Assembly: GCF_020215645.1 (NCBI RefSeq)
Contig: NZ_CP084058.1
Span: 6,138,001 to 6,202,000, forward strand
Reading direction: 5' to 3'
From: Nonomuraea gerenzanensis
GTDB lineage: Bacteria; Actinomycetota; Actinomycetes; Streptosporangiales; Streptosporangiaceae
DNA: 64,000 nucleotides
Shown: piece by piece, positions 25,447-33,730 of the stretch
Position numbering within the stretch: the first letter of the stretch is position 1
Layout: each line of letters opens with the position of its first letter
Made by a program: the position numbers and the translations under genes
The notes under the pieces: model-generated
The model's input: the letters and a program-made list of their open reading frames with translations, nothing else
The model's database searches: none
Told to the model about the DNA's origin: nothing

Positions 25447-25872
25447 ATGAGATCAGGCCACCGGCGTACCCGGGCGGGCATCTTCGCCCTGGCCCTGACG
25501 ACCGCGATGTCCTCGGCCGTGCTTCAGGCCGGGCCCGCCCACGCCGACCCCGCGCCCTACTACTGCGGCAACTGGGCGGTCGCGGGCGGGTTCGACTACA
25601 GAGCGTGCGTGGAGATCAACCCGGGCAGCATCGGCCACGTCCTCGAGGTGAAGCGGGTGACCGGCGGCAGCCTGCTGAGGACGCTGGTCTATCTGCAGCG
25701 GCAGGTCAACGGCCGCAACTGGAACTGGTGCGAGGACCGGGCCGAGGACTTCGAGCCCTACGAGTTCAAGACGTTCCGGTGCTACTCCACCCGGACCGCA
25801 GGCTCCACCTACCGCACCCGGGGCGCCACGGGCGGGGCGGCCTACGCCTACTCGCCGACGGTCAGGGGCTGA
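25447..25872 (+). CDS. Small secreted protein with two predicted disulfides
   Basis: Not assigned to a family. A 141-residue precursor with a clear Sec signal peptide (RRTRAG start, hydrophobic core, cleavage after AGPAHA). The mature ~110 residues hold four cysteines (YYCGNW, RACVEI, WNWCED, FRCYST) and many aromatic residues, suggesting a compact beta-rich extracellular domain. The ATG at 25447 has an AGGAG box 5 nt upstream. It is convergent with the SARP regulator, whose stop lies 35 bp away. Confidence 0.78.
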   Translation: MRSGHRRTRAGIFALALTTAMSSAVLQAGPAHADPAPYYCGNWAVAGGFDYRACVEINPGSIGHVLEVKRVTGGSLLRTLVYLQRQVNGRNWNWCEDRAEDFEPYEFKTFRCYSTRTAGSTYRTRGATGGAAYAYSPTVRG

Positions 25873-25906
25873 TCACCGGCGCTGGCGACGCGTGCGCTCC
25901 CGCGTC

Positions 25907-28792
25907 TCACCGGTGCGGCCAGTACAAGGCCGCAGGATCCCGGGACAGCGCGGGGTCGGCGAGCTGGGCACGGACCTGGCCGGCGTCAGGATGGGCGAGC
26001 TCGTCGAGAAGGACGAGAGCCTGCCGCCAGGTGACGCCGGCGAGGCCGTGATCGCCGCCGACGTGCTGGGCGTTGCCGAGCCGGATCAGCGCCTCCACCT
26101 CGCCGATGCGGTCGCCCAGCGTCAGGTACAGGCCGAGCGCCTGCCGGTGGCAGCGGACGGCGAGGTCGTACTGGCCGAGATGATGATGGGCGTAGCCGAG
26201 TCCGTCGAGGGAGGCGGCCTGCCCGTTGAGATCGCCGAGCTCCCGGAACAGGGCGAGGGCCTGACGGCAGTACACCAGCGCCCGGTCGTGCTGTCCGAGC
26301 AGGGCGTGGCAGTAGCCGACCCCGTTGAGTGCCTTGGCGTGCCCGGCGCGGTGACCGGCGGCCCGGAACAGGGCGAGGGCCTGCTCGGCGTGCCCGAGAG
26401 CGTCCGCGTATCGGCCCTGCCGGGACAGGGCCCAGGTCAGCTCGTGATGGGCGTGCGCCTGGCCCGGCTCATCGGCGAGGCCGACGGCCAGGCCCAGAGC
26501 CTGCGTGGCGTGGGTGTGGGCGCGGTCGAAGCGGGCGAGCAGGGTGAAGGCGCGGCCGAGGTGACGGTGGGCGTGGGCCTGTCCGCGGGGATCGGCCAGC
26601 CGGCGCGAGGCGTCCAGCGCGGCCTGCTCGACGCCCGCCCAGTCGAGCAGCAGGCCGCGCCAGCGCAGGAAGGCGCTCAGCGCCCACGCCAGGTGCCGCA
26701 CCTCCTCGTCGAGCCCCTGGGCGGCGGCCTCCTGCACGGCGGCGAGCAGCGCGGGACGCTCGGCGGTGAACCAGGCCAGCGCCTGCCCGGCCCCGCCGAT
26801 CACCTCGGCGCTCACCCCCGGTGCGGCCGGAGGCAGCGCGATCGGGCGCTGTCGCGGGGCCAGCAGCAGCGTGGCGGCGCACGCCGTGTGCAGGAGGTGA
26901 TCGAGCAGCCGGCGCGACGCCTGCCGCCGGTCGGGCTCGGGGTCGACGGCGTGGACGAGCTCGGCCGCGTAGGCGCGCAGCAGGTCGTGCAGGGCGTACC
27001 GGCCGGGCTGGTGCTCGGCCACCAGGTGCGCCCCGGCCAGCTCGGCCAGCAGCGGCCGGACCTCGGGCACGGCCGCGCCCGCCAGGCTCGCCGCGGCGGG
27101 CGCGGCCAGGTCGGGGCCGGTGAGCACCCCCAGCAACCGGAACAACCGCGCCGCCGCCGGGCTCAGCGCCCGATAGGACCAGGAGAACACGGCACGCGGA
27201 TCGGTGGCCGGATCCCGGCCGGCCAGGGCGTCGAGCCGGTTGCGCGCGTCACACAGCTCGCCGGCCAGCGCGCTGAGGGGGAACTCCGGATGGGTCGCGG
27301 CCCGGGCGGCCACGATGACCAGGGCGAGCGGCAGCCCCGCGCACCGGGCGGCGATCTCGTCCACCGCGTGCGGCTCGGCCGCCGCCCGCGCCGCTCCGAG
27401 GCGATGGATGAGCAGCTCGCGCGACTCGGCGCCGGACAGCGGATCCAGCCGCAACGGGTGGGCGCCCTCGGCGGCGACCAGGCCGGAGAGCTGGCTGCGG
27501 CTGGTCACCACCACGAGGCTGCCCGGCGCACCGGGCAGCAGCGGGCGAACCTGCTCGTCGTCGCCGGCGTTGTCCAGCACCACCAGCATCCGCCGCTCCG
27601 CCAGCAGGCTGCGATAGAGAGCGGCCTGCCCGCCCACGTCGGCCGGAACCCGGTCCGGCGGCACCCCCAGCGCGTCCAGGAACCCGGTCAGCGCCTCCGC
27701 CGCGCCCATCCGGGACCCGCCCGGGTCGAACCCTCTCAGGTTCACGTACAACTGCCCGTCACCGAACCGGTGGCGCACCCGATGCGCCCAGCGCATGGCC
27801 AGCGCGGTCTTGCCCACGCCGGCCACGCCGGCGATCACCGCGACCCGTACCCGGAGCCGGTCGCCGGACCCCAGCAGGTCGTCCAGCCGCTGCAGGCATC
27901 CGGCGCGGCCCGCGAACGCGGGCACCTCCGCCGGAAGCTGAGCCGGCCGTGGGCGCTCGGCCACCCCGGTGTCCCCCGGCTGCCGCCCTGGGCCGCGCGC
28001 CGGGAGAGCCACCGGGTCCGGGCCTGTCGCGCCGTCCGCGACGCGGACCGTCTCCCCGCGCAGGATCGCCAGGTGCAGTGAACGCAGCTCGGGGCCCGGC
28101 TGGGCGCCGAGCTCGTCCTCGATCCGCCGGCACGCCCGCGCGTACACCTCCAGGGCCTCCGCAGCACGGCCGGCCAGGCTCAGCGCCTGCATCAGCCGGG
28201 CCACCAGGGACTCGGCGAGCGGATGGTGGACGATCAGCTCCTCGAGGCGTTCGATCACCGGCGCGGACCGGCCCAGCTCCAGCTCCGCCTCCGCCCAGTC
28301 GGCCACCGCGCCCAGCCGCTGCTGCCGCAGCCCCTCGCGCACCCGCGCCGCCCATCCCCCGGCCATCCCGTCCAGCGGGGACGCCCGCCACAGGCCGACG
28401 GCCTCGCCCAGCAGCGCGGCCCGCTCCGGCCGGCGGCGGTGCGTGGCGCGGGCCTGCTCGACCAGCCGGCGGAACCGGTGCAGGTCGATGTGGTCGAGGT
28501 CCATGGTGAGGCGGTAGCCGTCCGCCCGGCGGTCCAGCGCGATCCGCCCGTCGTCGAGGTACCGGGCCTGCTCCAGCACGCGGCGGGAGCGGGCGACGTA
28601 GGTGTGCAGCACCTTGCGGGGCTCGCGCGGCGGGGCGTCGTCCCACAGGCGGTCGATGAGCGTCTCCGTGGGCACCAGGTGACCGGCCTCCACCGCCAGG
28701 GACGCGATCAGGATCCGTTGCTTGGCCGGCCCGAGATCGACACTGTGTCCGCCGGCCACCAGTTCGAGCGCGCCCAGCAGCCGAAGCTCCAT
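25907..28792 (-). CDS. SARP-type regulator with BTAD, NB-ARC and TPR domains (AfsR-like)
   Basis: A 961-residue transcription factor. Residues 1-90 are the OmpR-like DNA-binding domain (MELRLLGALELVAG, PAKQRILIASLAV, LIDRLWDD); ~97-242 the bacterial transcription activator domain (LHRFRRLVEQAR, LIVHHPLAESLVARLMQALS); ~300-600 an NB-ARC/STAND ATPase with Walker A GVAGVGKTALA at ~320 and Walker B-like MLVVLDNAGD; ~690-940 tetratricopeptide repeats (AGHAKALNGVGYCHALLGQH and relatives). AfsR-type proteins activate secondary metabolism or antibiotic genes in response to signals sensed by the STAND-TPR part. A GGGGGA box lies 6 nt before the ATG. No biosynthetic cluster is visible here, so its targets lie elsewhere or are the neighbouring small genes. 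Confidence 0.93.
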   Translation of the reverse strand: MELRLLGALELVAGGHSVDLGPAKQRILIASLAVEAGHLVPTETLIDRLWDDAPPREPRKVLHTYVARSRRVLEQARYLDDGRIALDRRADGYRLTMDLDHIDLHRFRRLVEQARATHRRRPERAALLGEAVGLWRASPLDGMAGGWAARVREGLRQQRLGAVADWAEAELELGRSAPVIERLEELIVHHPLAESLVARLMQALSLAGRAAEALEVYARACRRIEDELGAQPGPELRSLHLAILRGETVRVADGATGPDPVALPARGPGRQPGDTGVAERPRPAQLPAEVPAFAGRAGCLQRLDDLLGSGDRLRVRVAVIAGVAGVGKTALAMRWAHRVRHRFGDGQLYVNLRGFDPGGSRMGAAEALTGFLDALGVPPDRVPADVGGQAALYRSLLAERRMLVVLDNAGDDEQVRPLLPGAPGSLVVVTSRSQLSGLVAAEGAHPLRLDPLSGAESRELLIHRLGAARAAAEPHAVDEIAARCAGLPLALVIVAARAATHPEFPLSALAGELCDARNRLDALAGRDPATDPRAVFSWSYRALSPAAARLFRLLGVLTGPDLAAPAAASLAGAAVPEVRPLLAELAGAHLVAEHQPGRYALHDLLRAYAAELVHAVDPEPDRRQASRRLLDHLLHTACAATLLLAPRQRPIALPPAAPGVSAEVIGGAGQALAWFTAERPALLAAVQEAAAQGLDEEVRHLAWALSAFLRWRGLLLDWAGVEQAALDASRRLADPRGQAHAHRHLGRAFTLLARFDRAHTHATQALGLAVGLADEPGQAHAHHELTWALSRQGRYADALGHAEQALALFRAAGHRAGHAKALNGVGYCHALLGQHDRALVYCRQALALFRELGDLNGQAASLDGLGYAHHHLGQYDLAVRCHRQALGLYLTLGDRIGEVEALIRLGNAQHVGGDHGLAGVTWRQALVLLDELAHPDAGQVRAQLADPALSRDPAALYWPHR

Positions 28793-29024
28793 GGTGCATC
28801 CCCCGTTGACGCGAAACCGGCGATTCCGGCCGCGCCGACCATCGAACCACAGGGGCCGAACGACCTACAAGAACGGCGGCACGCCCAGCCGGGCGCGGCG
28901 CTCCTCGTCGGTCACCAGAGGGCTGATCATGTGTCTGTGTAGGCTCCGTTCCGTTTCAACGGCTCCCATGCTCCACGGGCTTGTGGTCGCCGGATGTCCG
29001 TAAGTCGAGTTGTGGACCGTTTTG

Positions 29025-29465
29025 TTACCACCGACCGCCTTTACATTGTAGATCAATAATGGAGCCGAGCAGCGAGATATCGGTGTCGGTCCAGTTCCTC
29101 TTCTCGCACTCCGCGAGCACGTGGCGAGCAGCGGCGACAACGGACTCGCGCAGCACATCGAAGGCGACCTCGCCCTCCCCCTCGACCACGACCGGATAGG
29201 TCCTGCGCAGCACGGCGCGGTATGCGCTGCCACGCAGGTGCAGGCGAGCCTCCCACGGGCCGTCCATGAACGTGAGCTCGGCCGTTCTGAACGGCCGCCG
29301 CAGGGCGGACAACCACCATCCCAGGATGACGACGGGGAAGTCCGTCCAGCCGGCCTCGGGAAAGCCGTCCTCTCCCCGGTCGAGCCAGATCGGCCCCACG
29401 ATCGATCCGGAACGCAGCCGTTCCAGCGCCGAGGGCTCCACGACGGCGCGCAGTTCCAAGGTCAC
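29025..29465 (-). CDS. Hypothetical protein
   Basis: Not recognised. The 146-residue soluble product mixes strands and helices (ELRAVVEPSALERL, WTDFPVVILGWWLSALRR, VAFDVLRESVVAAARHVLAE). It looks like a small immunity- or conflict-type protein of the kind common in actinobacteria, but nothing proves this. The start is GTG with a GAGAG box about 5 nt upstream. Its last codons run into copy C of the dispersed motif, so the C-terminus (DLQCKGGRW) may not be original. It lies 55 bp downstream of the response regulator on the same strand and might be cotranscribed with it. Confidence 0.6.
   Translation of the reverse strand: MTLELRAVVEPSALERLRSGSIVGPIWLDRGEDGFPEAGWTDFPVVILGWWLSALRRPFRTAELTFMDGPWEARLHLRGSAYRAVLRRTYPVVVEGEGEVAFDVLRESVVAAARHVLAECEKRNWTDTDISLLGSIIDLQCKGGRW
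29031..29051. repeat. Dispersed ~21-bp motif, copy C
   Basis: Plus-strand CCGACCGCCTTTACA followed by TTGTAG, nearly identical to copy B. It overlaps the stop of the hypothetical gene at 29025 and lies about 240 bp upstream of the SARP start. In the minus orientation it offers a TACAAT -10-like hexamer. Confidence 0.5.
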
Positions 29466-29520
29466 AGTGCTCTCACCGGTCGTGCGGTTCTGAGGCGGCC
29501 CACCTCAGAGACAGGGCGGC

Positions 29521-30192
29521 TCATCGGTCGGCCGGGTCGGCGATGCGGTAACCCACGCCCGGCGTGGTGGTGATGATCGGCGGGTCGCCCAGTTTGCGGC
29601 GCAACCGGCTGACGGTCACGGGAACGGTGTTGGTGAACGGGTCGACGTTCTCGTCCCAGACCTGTTCGAGCAGCTCCTCGGCGCTGAGACAGGAAGGGCT
29701 GGCTCGCAGCAGCGCCTCCAGCAGCGCGAACTCCTTGACCGAGAGGTCGAGCCGCCAGCCGTCGCGGGTCGCCCTGTGACGGGCCGGGTCGAGCTCGACG
29801 CCGCCCGCCCGCAGCGTCCGCGGGCGGGCCGAGGGCCGCCGGCGGGCGAGCGCGCGCACGCGCAGCACCAGCTCCGGGAAGTGGAACGGCTTGGCGAGGT
29901 AGTCGTCGGCGCCCAGGGTGAGCCCGCTGACCCGGTCCCCCGGGGAGCCGGCCGCCGTCAGCATCAGAACCATGGCGCGCTCGTCGCGCTCGGTGATCAT
30001 CTGGCAGAGGGTGTCGCCGTGGATGCCGGGCAGGTCCCGGTCGAGGATCACCACGTCGTAGCCATGGAGGTCGAGCTTGGCGGCGGCGGTGAGACCGTCG
30101 TGGGCGACGTCGACCGCCATGCCCTGATCCCTTAACCCCTCGGTCAGGACCTCGGCGAGCAGGTGCTCGTCCTCGACGACCAGGATCCTCAC
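29521..30192 (-). CDS. OmpR family two-component response regulator
   Basis: A 223-residue response regulator. The receiver domain (1-120) has acidic residues in VVEDEHLL, the phospho-acceptor Asp near residue 51 in VVILDRDLPG, the switch Thr in VLMLTAAG and Lys in YLAKPFHF. The C-terminal winged helix ends with the typical TTPGVGYRIADP. The GTG start at 30192 overlaps the kinase stop by 4 nt (GTGA), so translation is coupled and the pair works as one system. Target genes are unknown; the divergent ABC-2-type gene beyond the kinase is the obvious candidate. Confidence 0.93.
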   Translation of the reverse strand: MRILVVEDEHLLAEVLTEGLRDQGMAVDVAHDGLTAAAKLDLHGYDVVILDRDLPGIHGDTLCQMITERDERAMVLMLTAAGSPGDRVSGLTLGADDYLAKPFHFPELVLRVRALARRRPSARPRTLRAGGVELDPARHRATRDGWRLDLSVKEFALLEALLRASPSCLSAEELLEQVWDENVDPFTNTVPVTVSRLRRKLGDPPIITTTPGVGYRIADPADR

Positions 30193-31313
30193 CCCGCACC
30201 GCCTTCCGGTGCGGGCGCCGACGGCAGCGAGACGGTGACGCGCAGGCCGCCTTCGGGTCGGGCGCTCAGGCTCAGGCGGCCGTCATGCGCGCACACGATG
30301 GCCGTGACGATCGACAGGCCGAGGCCGGAGCCGGCGACGGGGCCGGTGCGGTCGGCGAGGCGCTGGAACGGCCGGCCGAGCCGGGCGACGTGCGCTGGAT
30401 CGAGCACGGGCCCGCCGGTCTCCACGATCAGCCGCACCGTCGCGTCGTCCCCTGAGGTCGTCACCCGGATCCAGCCGCCGTCCTGGTTGTGGACGATGGC
30501 GTTGTCGATCACATTGTCGACCATACGCGACAGCAGCGTCCGGCTGCCCTGGGTGCGCGCCGCCGGCTGCAGCTCGCCGTCGTGCAAGGTCAGGTTCCTG
30601 GCCGTGAGGTCGGCGGCGCGCGCGGTCAGCGCCCGTGACACCAGATCGCCCAGCGACAGCGCAGAGGCGTCGGCGAGCGGGCCGTGCTGCGCGCGGGCGA
30701 GTACGAGCAACCCCTCCAGCAGGTGGTCCACCCGGTCGAGCTGGGTGTGCAGCCGGTCGGCCAGCGCGACCGTCTGGGGTGGCACCGGCTCCGGTTTGGC
30801 CAGGGCCACGTCGACCGACGCCCGCATGATGGACAGCGGCGTGCGCAGTTCATGGGAGGCGTTCGCGACGAACCGGCGCTGGGCGGTGAAGGACGCCTCC
30901 AGACGTTCCAGCAGACCGTCGATGGTGTCGGCGAGGTCCTTGACCTCATCGGCGGGGCCCGGCACAGCGAGCCGTTCGTGCAGGTTGTCGGCGGAGATCC
31001 GGCGCGTCGCGGTGGTGATCGTCCGCAGCGGGCGCAGCACCCGATCGGCGATGACGTTGCCCATCAGGACGGAGACCGCCGCCATCACCGCCAGCGCGAC
31101 CAGCGAACCCGTCAGGAGCCGGCGCGACTGTGTCGCCTCCGCTTGCGACAGCTGCGTCTCCAGGCTGTGGATGCGCTGCTGCGCCGCCGCGAGTCCGGGC
31201 TGCTGGACGACGGTGGCCTGAACGGGGACGACCTCGGTGTCGTTCGCACCGACCAGCAGATTGGTCAGGGCGAGCAGGGCCGCTCCGGAGACGAGGAACA
31301 CAGCGGCGTACAA
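30189..31313 (-). CDS. HAMP-containing sensor histidine kinase (5' end frameshifted)
   Basis: A 374-residue sensor kinase. Two membrane helices (about 1-20 and 66-88) flank a short extracytoplasmic sensor, followed by HAMP, the phospho-acceptor box FVANASHELRTPLS, the N-box VDNVIDNAIVHN and the G2 box GSGLGLSI. The first glycine box is unusual: VETGGPVLDP where DxGxG is expected. The only in-frame start is a TTG inside helix 1 with no ribosome binding site. An ATG at 31374 in another frame gives MSKLA, and removing one C near 31358 would join it to ARRRGGRSVRLRFTVLYAAV, a normal kinase start. So the gene probably begins at 31374 and carries a one-base insertion (mutation or sequence error). 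Confidence 0.82.
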   Translation of the reverse strand: MYAAVFLVSGAALLALTNLLVGANDTEVVPVQATVVQQPGLAAAQQRIHSLETQLSQAEATQSRRLLTGSLVALAVMAAVSVLMGNVIADRVLRPLRTITTATRRISADNLHERLAVPGPADEVKDLADTIDGLLERLEASFTAQRRFVANASHELRTPLSIMRASVDVALAKPEPVPPQTVALADRLHTQLDRVDHLLEGLLVLARAQHGPLADASALSLGDLVSRALTARAADLTARNLTLHDGELQPAARTQGSRTLLSRMVDNVIDNAIVHNQDGGWIRVTTSGDDATVRLIVETGGPVLDPAHVARLGRPFQRLADRTGPVAGSGLGLSIVTAIVCAHDGRLSLSARPEGGLRVTVSLPSAPAPEGGAG

Positions 31314-31551
31314 GACGGTGAAACGCAGCCGGACGCTCCGTCCCCCGCGACGCCGGGCGTGCGAGCTTGCTCATCGGTCCCCTTCTCGGCGAGTGCCCGT
31401 CCCAGGATGCCGCGCGGGGCTTAACAGCGGCATTACAGCACCGGTTCAGGCCGTGTTATGGCCGGATGCGTAGAACCTGACGCATGCCGACATCCGAAGC
31501 CGCCGTCAAGCCGCTGACCGCCCTGGTGCGCCAGAGTGGACCGGCAACCGG

Positions 31552-32997
31552 TTGATCGCCATGGCCGCCGCGATGCTGACCATCGTCCTGCTCGGCGTCG
31601 GCTTCGCGGCCGTCCCTACCAGTTCCTGCGGCGAGGGACCCGTCGAGGTCGCCTGCCCCACCGATCCCGTGGGGCCGCACGGGCGTTCGGTCAGCGACAC
31701 GTTCTTCTTCGTGCATCGGCCCTTGGGTGAGAACGGCAGCATCACCGCGCGCCTGACCTCGATGACCGGCGTCATCACCTACCCGCCGCCCGATCACGAC
31801 GAGATCGTCCCGGGCCTGGTGCCCTGGGCGAAGGCCGGCCTCATCGTCAAGGACGGCACCGCGCCGGGCTCCTCCTACGCGGCGCTCATGGTCACCGGCG
31901 GCCACGGCGTCCGTGTGCAGCACGACTACGTGCACGATGTGGCCGGCGGTCCGGGCGGCGTCGGCGCGGGCTCGCCACGCTGGCTGCGCCTGACCCGTTC
32001 CGGCGGGACCATCACCGGCTACGAGTCGGCCGACGGTGTGCGCTGGGCGAAGGTCGGCGCCGCCCATCTGCCCGGTCTTCCCGCCACCGTGCGGGTGGGG
32101 CTGTTCGCCGCCTCTCCAGGAGATCTGACGCTCCAGCGTACGCCCCTGGGAGCGAGCCTGCCGGAGTCGCGCTTCACCCAGGTCACCGCCGATCTCGACC
32201 ACGTCAGCCTCGACGGCGCGCCGGCCGCCGGCTGGAGCGCGGCCCCGGTGGGGCAGATGGGCCGCACCGACTGGGAGCGGTATCACCGGGCGCCCGGGCT
32301 CGTCCGGTCGAGCGGGACGTTCAGCGTCACAGGAACCGGCGACATCGGGCCCGTCGCCGAGGGCGGGCACACCGCGCGCAGCACCCTCATCGGCCTGGCC
32401 GTCGCCATGGTCATCGTGATCGTGACGGCCGCCGGGAGCCGCTCTCGCCGAGCCGATGACGCGGGGGCCGGCGGCCGGATCCTGACGGCGAAGGCCGTGG
32501 TGATCGGCACGGCGGCCTTCCTCACCGGGCTGGCCGGCGCCGGCGTCGTCGTGCCCCTCGGCTCGGCGATCCTGCGGGCCCGCGGCATCAGCGTTCTGGC
32601 CCTGCCCACGCTCACCGGCCTGCGGCTCGTCGTCGGTGTCGCCGCGCTGCTCGCTGTCGCCGGCGTCTTCGCGCTCGCCCTCGGCACGCTGGTGCGGCGG
32701 GCCTGGGTGGCGATCGGTGTCGCGATCTCGGTGACCGTGCTGCCCTATGTTGTGGCGGCGCTGCCGCTGCTGCCCGACGACGTGTCGCGGTGGTTGCTGC
32801 GCCTGACTCCGGCCGCGGCCTTCGCCGTCCAGCAGACCGTACGCGAATACCCCCAGGTCATCGCCCACTACGCACCCTCGGGCGGCTACTTCCCCCTGCC
32901 GTGGTGGGCCGGATTGGCGGTGTTCTGCGGCTACACGGCGGCAGCGCTCGGCCTGGCCGTCCTCCGGCCGCGCGCTCGGAGGACACGATGGAGGTAG
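31552..32997 (+). CDS. ABC-2-type membrane protein with a large extracytoplasmic domain (5' frameshift)
   Basis: The intact frame encodes 481 residues: an N-terminal helix, a ~200-residue extracytoplasmic domain of DUF1349/concanavalin type (GLVPWAKAGLIVKDG, GSPRWLRLTRSGGTITGYES), then about five membrane helices. The layout fits ABC-2 permeases with the domain inserted after helix 1. The normal start lies upstream: ATG 31484 reads MPTSEAAVKPLTALVRQ, then shifts; restoring one G near 31535 yields VRQEWTGNRLIAM and joins the main frame. No ATPase gene is next to it, so the partner is missing or distant. It is divergent from the two-component system, whose kinase also has a frameshift near its start. 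Confidence 0.68.
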   Translation: MIAMAAAMLTIVLLGVGFAAVPTSSCGEGPVEVACPTDPVGPHGRSVSDTFFFVHRPLGENGSITARLTSMTGVITYPPPDHDEIVPGLVPWAKAGLIVKDGTAPGSSYAALMVTGGHGVRVQHDYVHDVAGGPGGVGAGSPRWLRLTRSGGTITGYESADGVRWAKVGAAHLPGLPATVRVGLFAASPGDLTLQRTPLGASLPESRFTQVTADLDHVSLDGAPAAGWSAAPVGQMGRTDWERYHRAPGLVRSSGTFSVTGTGDIGPVAEGGHTARSTLIGLAVAMVIVIVTAAGSRSRRADDAGAGGRILTAKAVVIGTAAFLTGLAGAGVVVPLGSAILRARGISVLALPTLTGLRLVVGVAALLAVAGVFALALGTLVRRAWVAIGVAISVTVLPYVVAALPLLPDDVSRWLLRLTPAAAFAVQQTVREYPQVIAHYAPSGGYFPLPWWAGLAVFCGYTAAALGLAVLRPRARRTRWR

Positions 32998-33004
32998 CCG
33001 CGCC

Positions 33005-33604
33005 TCAAGCGCGAAGGGCGTCGATCAGGGCGTCCACGGCGGCCAGCGCGGCGGTCGGGTCCAGCCCCGCGCGGGCGACCAGGGAATAGCCCTGGGCGGT
33101 GAACAGCAGGAGCTGCGCCTGGGCCTCGGGGGTGGCGGCCCGGGTGACCTCGCCGCCGGCCTGCGCGCGCCGCAGGGCGTCGGCGACGATCTCGATGAAG
33201 CGGGCGTGCGAGCGGGCCACGACCTCGCGGGCCTCGTCGTCCTCGGGGACCAGCTCGGCGGTGGTGTTGCCGATCATGCAGCCCTGCGGGACGCCGACGT
33301 CGGAGGCGTACTCGTGCGCGCGGGCCGGATGGGTGAGCACCTCGCGCAAGGCCGGCAGCACCGGCCCGGTCTCCAGCGCGGTGAGCAGCCGGCGCTCGTA
33401 GGTGTCCCAGTACAGCTGGACCGCGGCCAGGTAGAACTGCCGCTTGTCACCGAAGGCGCCGTACAGGCTGCCCCGCTCCAGGGCCAGCGCGTCGACGAGG
33501 TCCTGGACGGAGGTCGCGCCGTAGCCCCGGGACCAGAACAGCAGCAGCGCGCGCTCCAGGGCCTGGTCCTTGTCGAAGGCGCGAGGGCGCCCTGTCCGTG
33601 CCAT
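33005..33604 (-). CDS. TetR/AcrR family transcriptional regulator
   Basis: A 199-residue regulator starting MARTGRPRAFDKDQALERAL, typical of the AcrR/NemR-like group. The helix-turn-helix reads TSVQDLVDALALERGSLYGA followed by FGDKRQFY. The ligand domain includes CMIGNTTAELVPEDDEAR, common in regulators of SDR and nitroreductase genes. It is divergent from the SDR at 33731; palindromic and repeated elements lie between them. Its 3' end nearly touches the convergent ABC-2-type gene. Confidence 0.9.
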   Translation of the reverse strand: MARTGRPRAFDKDQALERALLLFWSRGYGATSVQDLVDALALERGSLYGAFGDKRQFYLAAVQLYWDTYERRLLTALETGPVLPALREVLTHPARAHEYASDVGVPQGCMIGNTTAELVPEDDEAREVVARSHARFIEIVADALRRAQAGGEVTRAATPEAQAQLLLFTAQGYSLVARAGLDPTAALAAVDALIDALRA

Positions 33605-33616
33605 GTGCCCAGGTTA

Positions 33617-33676
33617 CGACTTTTTGACCGCTTGCACAAAACACCGTACGGTGATGCCCGGACGACTTCTTGAACG
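33617..33676. promoter_or_regulatory. Candidate operator region of the TetR/SDR pair
   Basis: Two near-identical 14-mers, CGACTTTTTGACCG (33617-33630) and CGACTTCTTGAACG (33663-33676), flank a perfect 12-bp palindrome CACCGTACGGTG (33642-33653). The palindrome is the better TetR site; the repeats may be promoter -35 elements or further sites. Confidence 0.5.
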
Positions 33677-33730
33677 ACCACATAAAAGTCGGCCGGCGCG
33701 AGCGTGCCGGCCGGCGAGAGGCGGAACCAC

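Noticed and set aside
25892..28081. Long plus-strand open frame (729 codons) opposite the SARP gene
   Set aside because: It mirrors the minus-strand SARP coding region, has no family motif and a repetitive Gly/Arg/Glu/Val composition; typical antisense frame in high-GC DNA.
28865..28930. Minus-strand 21-codon frame MISPLVTDEERRARLGVPPF...
   Set aside because: Looks protein-like, but too short, without homology that I know and without a ribosome binding site.
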